Positions 61,737 through 64,000 of a stretch of 64,000 bases of DNA are shown here, one piece after another. The position numbers and the translations under genes were made by a program. The stretch comes from Trileptium ribeirensis. Taxonomy: Eukaryota; Nematoda; Enoplea; Enoplida; Thoracostomopsidae. Positions within the stretch are counted from its first letter, which is position 1. Every line of letters begins with the position of its first letter. Under the pieces are notes generated by a model. That model ran no database searches, was not told the origin of the DNA, and saw nothing but the letters and a program-made list of their open reading frames with translations. The stretch lies in the NCBI GenBank assembly GCA_030248225.1, contig JASANE010012389.1, forward strand, positions 27,422 to 91,421, written 5' to 3'.

Positions 61737-62035
61737 GTCAGATTTATCCCAAAGTTCTAGAACTTATACTTTTGTAGTTAGCGGCTAATTTTGTGTTATT
61801 GCGTTCTCGCTTTAAACTCTATTTTTTTCATTAAAAGCTACCACAGCTGTGACTACGTGGTATTGTACTTATTGCAACAAGTTTCTGACACACATACTGA
61901 TACACGATAGCTTTGGCTTCTATAATATAAATTCGCTTTCCTTTAAAAGCCTTATCCGCAATTTTAAAATCCCAAGTGGTCGAAACAGGAACATGACGTT
62001 TCTTGCGAATAATGTGTAATAAAAATACACATGTT
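61737..62035 (+). repeat. Direct repeat, copy 2
   Basis: Partner of 60654-60960, same orientation, about 1.08 kb apart. Confidence 0.65.
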
Positions 62036-62269
62036 GCTCTTGTGGTAGCTATATTTGTCAAGTTAAGAAGACAATTTTAAGCTAGACGGCGAAAAATCAT
62101 AGGTAGTATTCGAAATACCCAGGCACCCGACTGCTGTCAGGTACCCGTGTAGTACTACCTGTGCTTAATACCAATATCGGATTTTCCGTTGTTCTGAACA
62201 GCACTCAATTTAACTTATTCACAATTCAAAAAACCTCATGTAGACAACTTTTTTCAAAGTTGAGATTTA

Positions 62270-62760
62270 TGCGGCGCTTACGTTATAAAACGCCCATGTG
62301 GACGATTTGTCCCTGCGTGATCATGACCACACCATGGTGATATCCAGCACAATATTAATGGTCTACCGCACGCCGTGTACATTACACTATGGTATCTTCG
62401 ACACCATGTTTGAATAGTTTTTAACCGATTTTTAATGGAAAAAATTAGCTAAGTGAAACTGATTGTATCCGATAAACCATGCCGTTTAAACGTTTGCGTA
62501 GGAAGTGCATGAACAAAGCTTGCTCTGTATAAACTTCCTTCAATGGAAAAACAAGGCATCTTCCCAAAGGACTTTTATCAACGCTAGCTATAAGTTTAGT
62601 GTCCATAACACCACACATAAACGCTGACGGTGTCCGAAGCACCATAAATGCTTAGAATACACTGTTAGTGTACTGTACACTATATCATTAACGGTGTTAC
62701 GCAGCCTGTACGAGGACAAAACTTTCACATGGTGGGCAACTTATAGCCGTAAACGCAGCA
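62270..62760. mobile_element. Harbinger-like MITE, copy D (distinct subfamily)
   Basis: 491 bases, TTA on both sides. Ends TGCGGCGCTTACGTTATAAA and, inverted, TGCTGCGTTTACGGCTATAA. The interior differs from A-C: ACCACACCATGGTGATAT, GGTATCTTCGACACC, AACGGTGTTACGCAGCCTG. The 53120-53992 copy belongs here. Confidence 0.85.
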
Positions 62761-62763
62761 TTA

Positions 62764-63647
62764 TGCGTGACAGACACATTTTTGTCTCGGGTTACAAAGC
62801 GTAACTCTGCTCGCTCCATTTCAACATTAAGACGTCACTGTTAGCTTTTGATGGTCAAAATGCAACACAGCTTTTGTGATGGCCTACGACACATTCCGAA
62901 ATTTGCAACGGTAATAGCATTTATTAAAGATTCGACAAGTTCATACACTAGATAAATAGAACAAACATATAAAAGCATAATTCACATTATCACAAACATC
63001 CTCATATTAGAATCGAGCAAAACTTCAGAGGAATTATCGATTATAGGTCACTATCTCAGGCAAGAAACACTTCGGACATTTACCAATGCCTCATTACATT
63101 CAAATCTATATTTATATCAAATGGTTTATCATGCCTTGTGTTAATATTTAGCGCTTCGATGAGCGGATCCCGAACTACCGTGAAAATAGATCTTAATTAG
63201 CTTTTTTTGAAAAATTAAACGGTCCAAAACAACAGCTGAATAAGAAATCTTATAGCCTTTAGATATGTAATAAAATATTTCATATATTAACCGTCACAAG
63301 ATGATTCAGGAACAAATGGTAGTAGGGTCGGACTGTCAGCGCTATCGTTAAGCTGCACAATCCAAAAGTATTAAATGGTACTAAAGGACTATATGCTTGC
63401 TAAAATAATGTTAAAATACTATTAAGATTTATCTTTCCTGTATATTACCGGCATTAGTTTTTATACGTGGCGTAATGGATAAATATTAAACTTAGCGCAT
63501 GTTACCTAAAGACAAAAACATATAATCGATTTCTGAATATTGTACTTAACGCAATAATGGACCACCGTTACCATATCCAGCAGTTATTGCGCAGCAAGTG
63601 AAGCGAGAAAGCATGTATATATTTGTATGCGCACTGATAAATCTTAC
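62764..63647. other. Nothing recognised
   Basis: AT-rich, no element ends or exons seen; would be intron if 63648-63761 is a real exon. Confidence 0.35.
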
Positions 63648-63761
63648 CATGTCGTCCGTCCGGCTAATTTTTTCTAAATATCGCAGGACTGACTGAAAAT
63701 TATCTAATGCGGTCTTCTGGATATGATAGCTTATAGTCTGCCGCGTCACATCATAAAGGTT
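63648..63761 (-). CDS. Internal coding exon of an unrecognised gene
   Basis: 114 bases between ATAGATAG and ATG|GTAAGA (strong donor), phase 0 on both sides, 38 codons beginning NLYDVTRQTISYHIQKTALD and ending RYLEKISRTDDM. The peptide is balanced and helix-like (DNFQSVLRYLEK), unlike the noise frames around it. I do not recognise the family. Other exons are probably beyond the right edge (upstream) and possibly to the left; none was found. Confidence 0.5.
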
Positions 63762-64000
63762 CTATCTATGCAAATAACCTATGCGGCACAGCGGCCCCCC
63801 TTAAAGGGAGTACTCGTTCAATTTCTGTGACCGCGGTAAAATGCGTTTTAGCTATATATATCTCAAATCCCAGGCCTCGTATCAAAAACTTTTGCACATT
63901 TTGCACACCTGGGCAAGATATACAACTTGTTTGACCAATACTTTCTTGTCAGCCTCACGGATAAGGAAACAGTAGCATAAAATTGGGCTCAAAAAGACCC

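Overview
This is animal nuclear DNA: AT-rich, gene-poor, with multi-kilobase introns, spliced genes of animal-specific families, and many eukaryotic DNA transposons. No bacterial operon, CRISPR array, rRNA gene or intact tRNA gene was seen. The protein families fit a bilaterian-type invertebrate, but I cannot name the species. All family assignments come from reading motifs by eye and from memory of the families; no search was run.

Two genes dominate and face each other tail to tail. On the + strand, five exons (8940-25926) encode a 496-residue homeobox protein of the DBX (developing brain homeobox) class. The reading phases agree at every junction, there is an eh1 repressor motif, and two introns split the homeodomain. 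On the - strand, nine exons (45887 down to 30662) encode a wolframin (WFS1) of about 859 residues, with the acidic N-terminus, the helical cytosolic part, the membrane segments and the C-terminal luminal domain all present. Two of its introns appear to use GC-AG splice sites, and one junction (exon 4 to exon 5) is not settled. The genes are separated by 4.7 kb of repeats. A lone unrecognised coding exon lies on the - strand at 63648-63761, and a weaker candidate terminal exon on the + strand at 54032-54222.

Mobile DNA fills the introns and flanks. dbx intron 1 holds a 418-bp hAT-type MITE. Intron 2 holds a complete 4.4-kb hAT element with a perfect 8-bp target-site duplication; its TTF-finger/DUF4371-type transposase is broken by two nonsense codons. 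Intron 3 holds a solo LTR with clustered perfect heat-shock elements upstream of its TATA box. Intron 4 holds a foldback with roughly 95-bp arms. Elsewhere there are four clear copies of a ~490-bp Harbinger-like MITE (TWA duplication) plus one interrupted by another repeat, a TA-flanked MITE, a decayed Merlin transposase, tRNA-derived SINEs, a GC-rich repeat family whose termini contain ACATGC, a repeat with degenerate TTAGGC-like hexamers, several satellites or minisatellites, and a 43-bp palindrome.

Region by region: 1-8939 is dbx upstream DNA with scattered repeats; 8940-25926 dbx; 25927-30660 convergent intergenic DNA; 30661-45887 wfs1; 45888-51000 wfs1 upstream DNA with an AT array and small repeats; 51000-64000 repeat-rich DNA with the two orphan exon candidates. 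I found no convincing new multi-gene system. The best leads are the heat-shock-element LTR inside a homeobox gene, the GC-AG introns, the foldback and the hexamer-bearing repeat.
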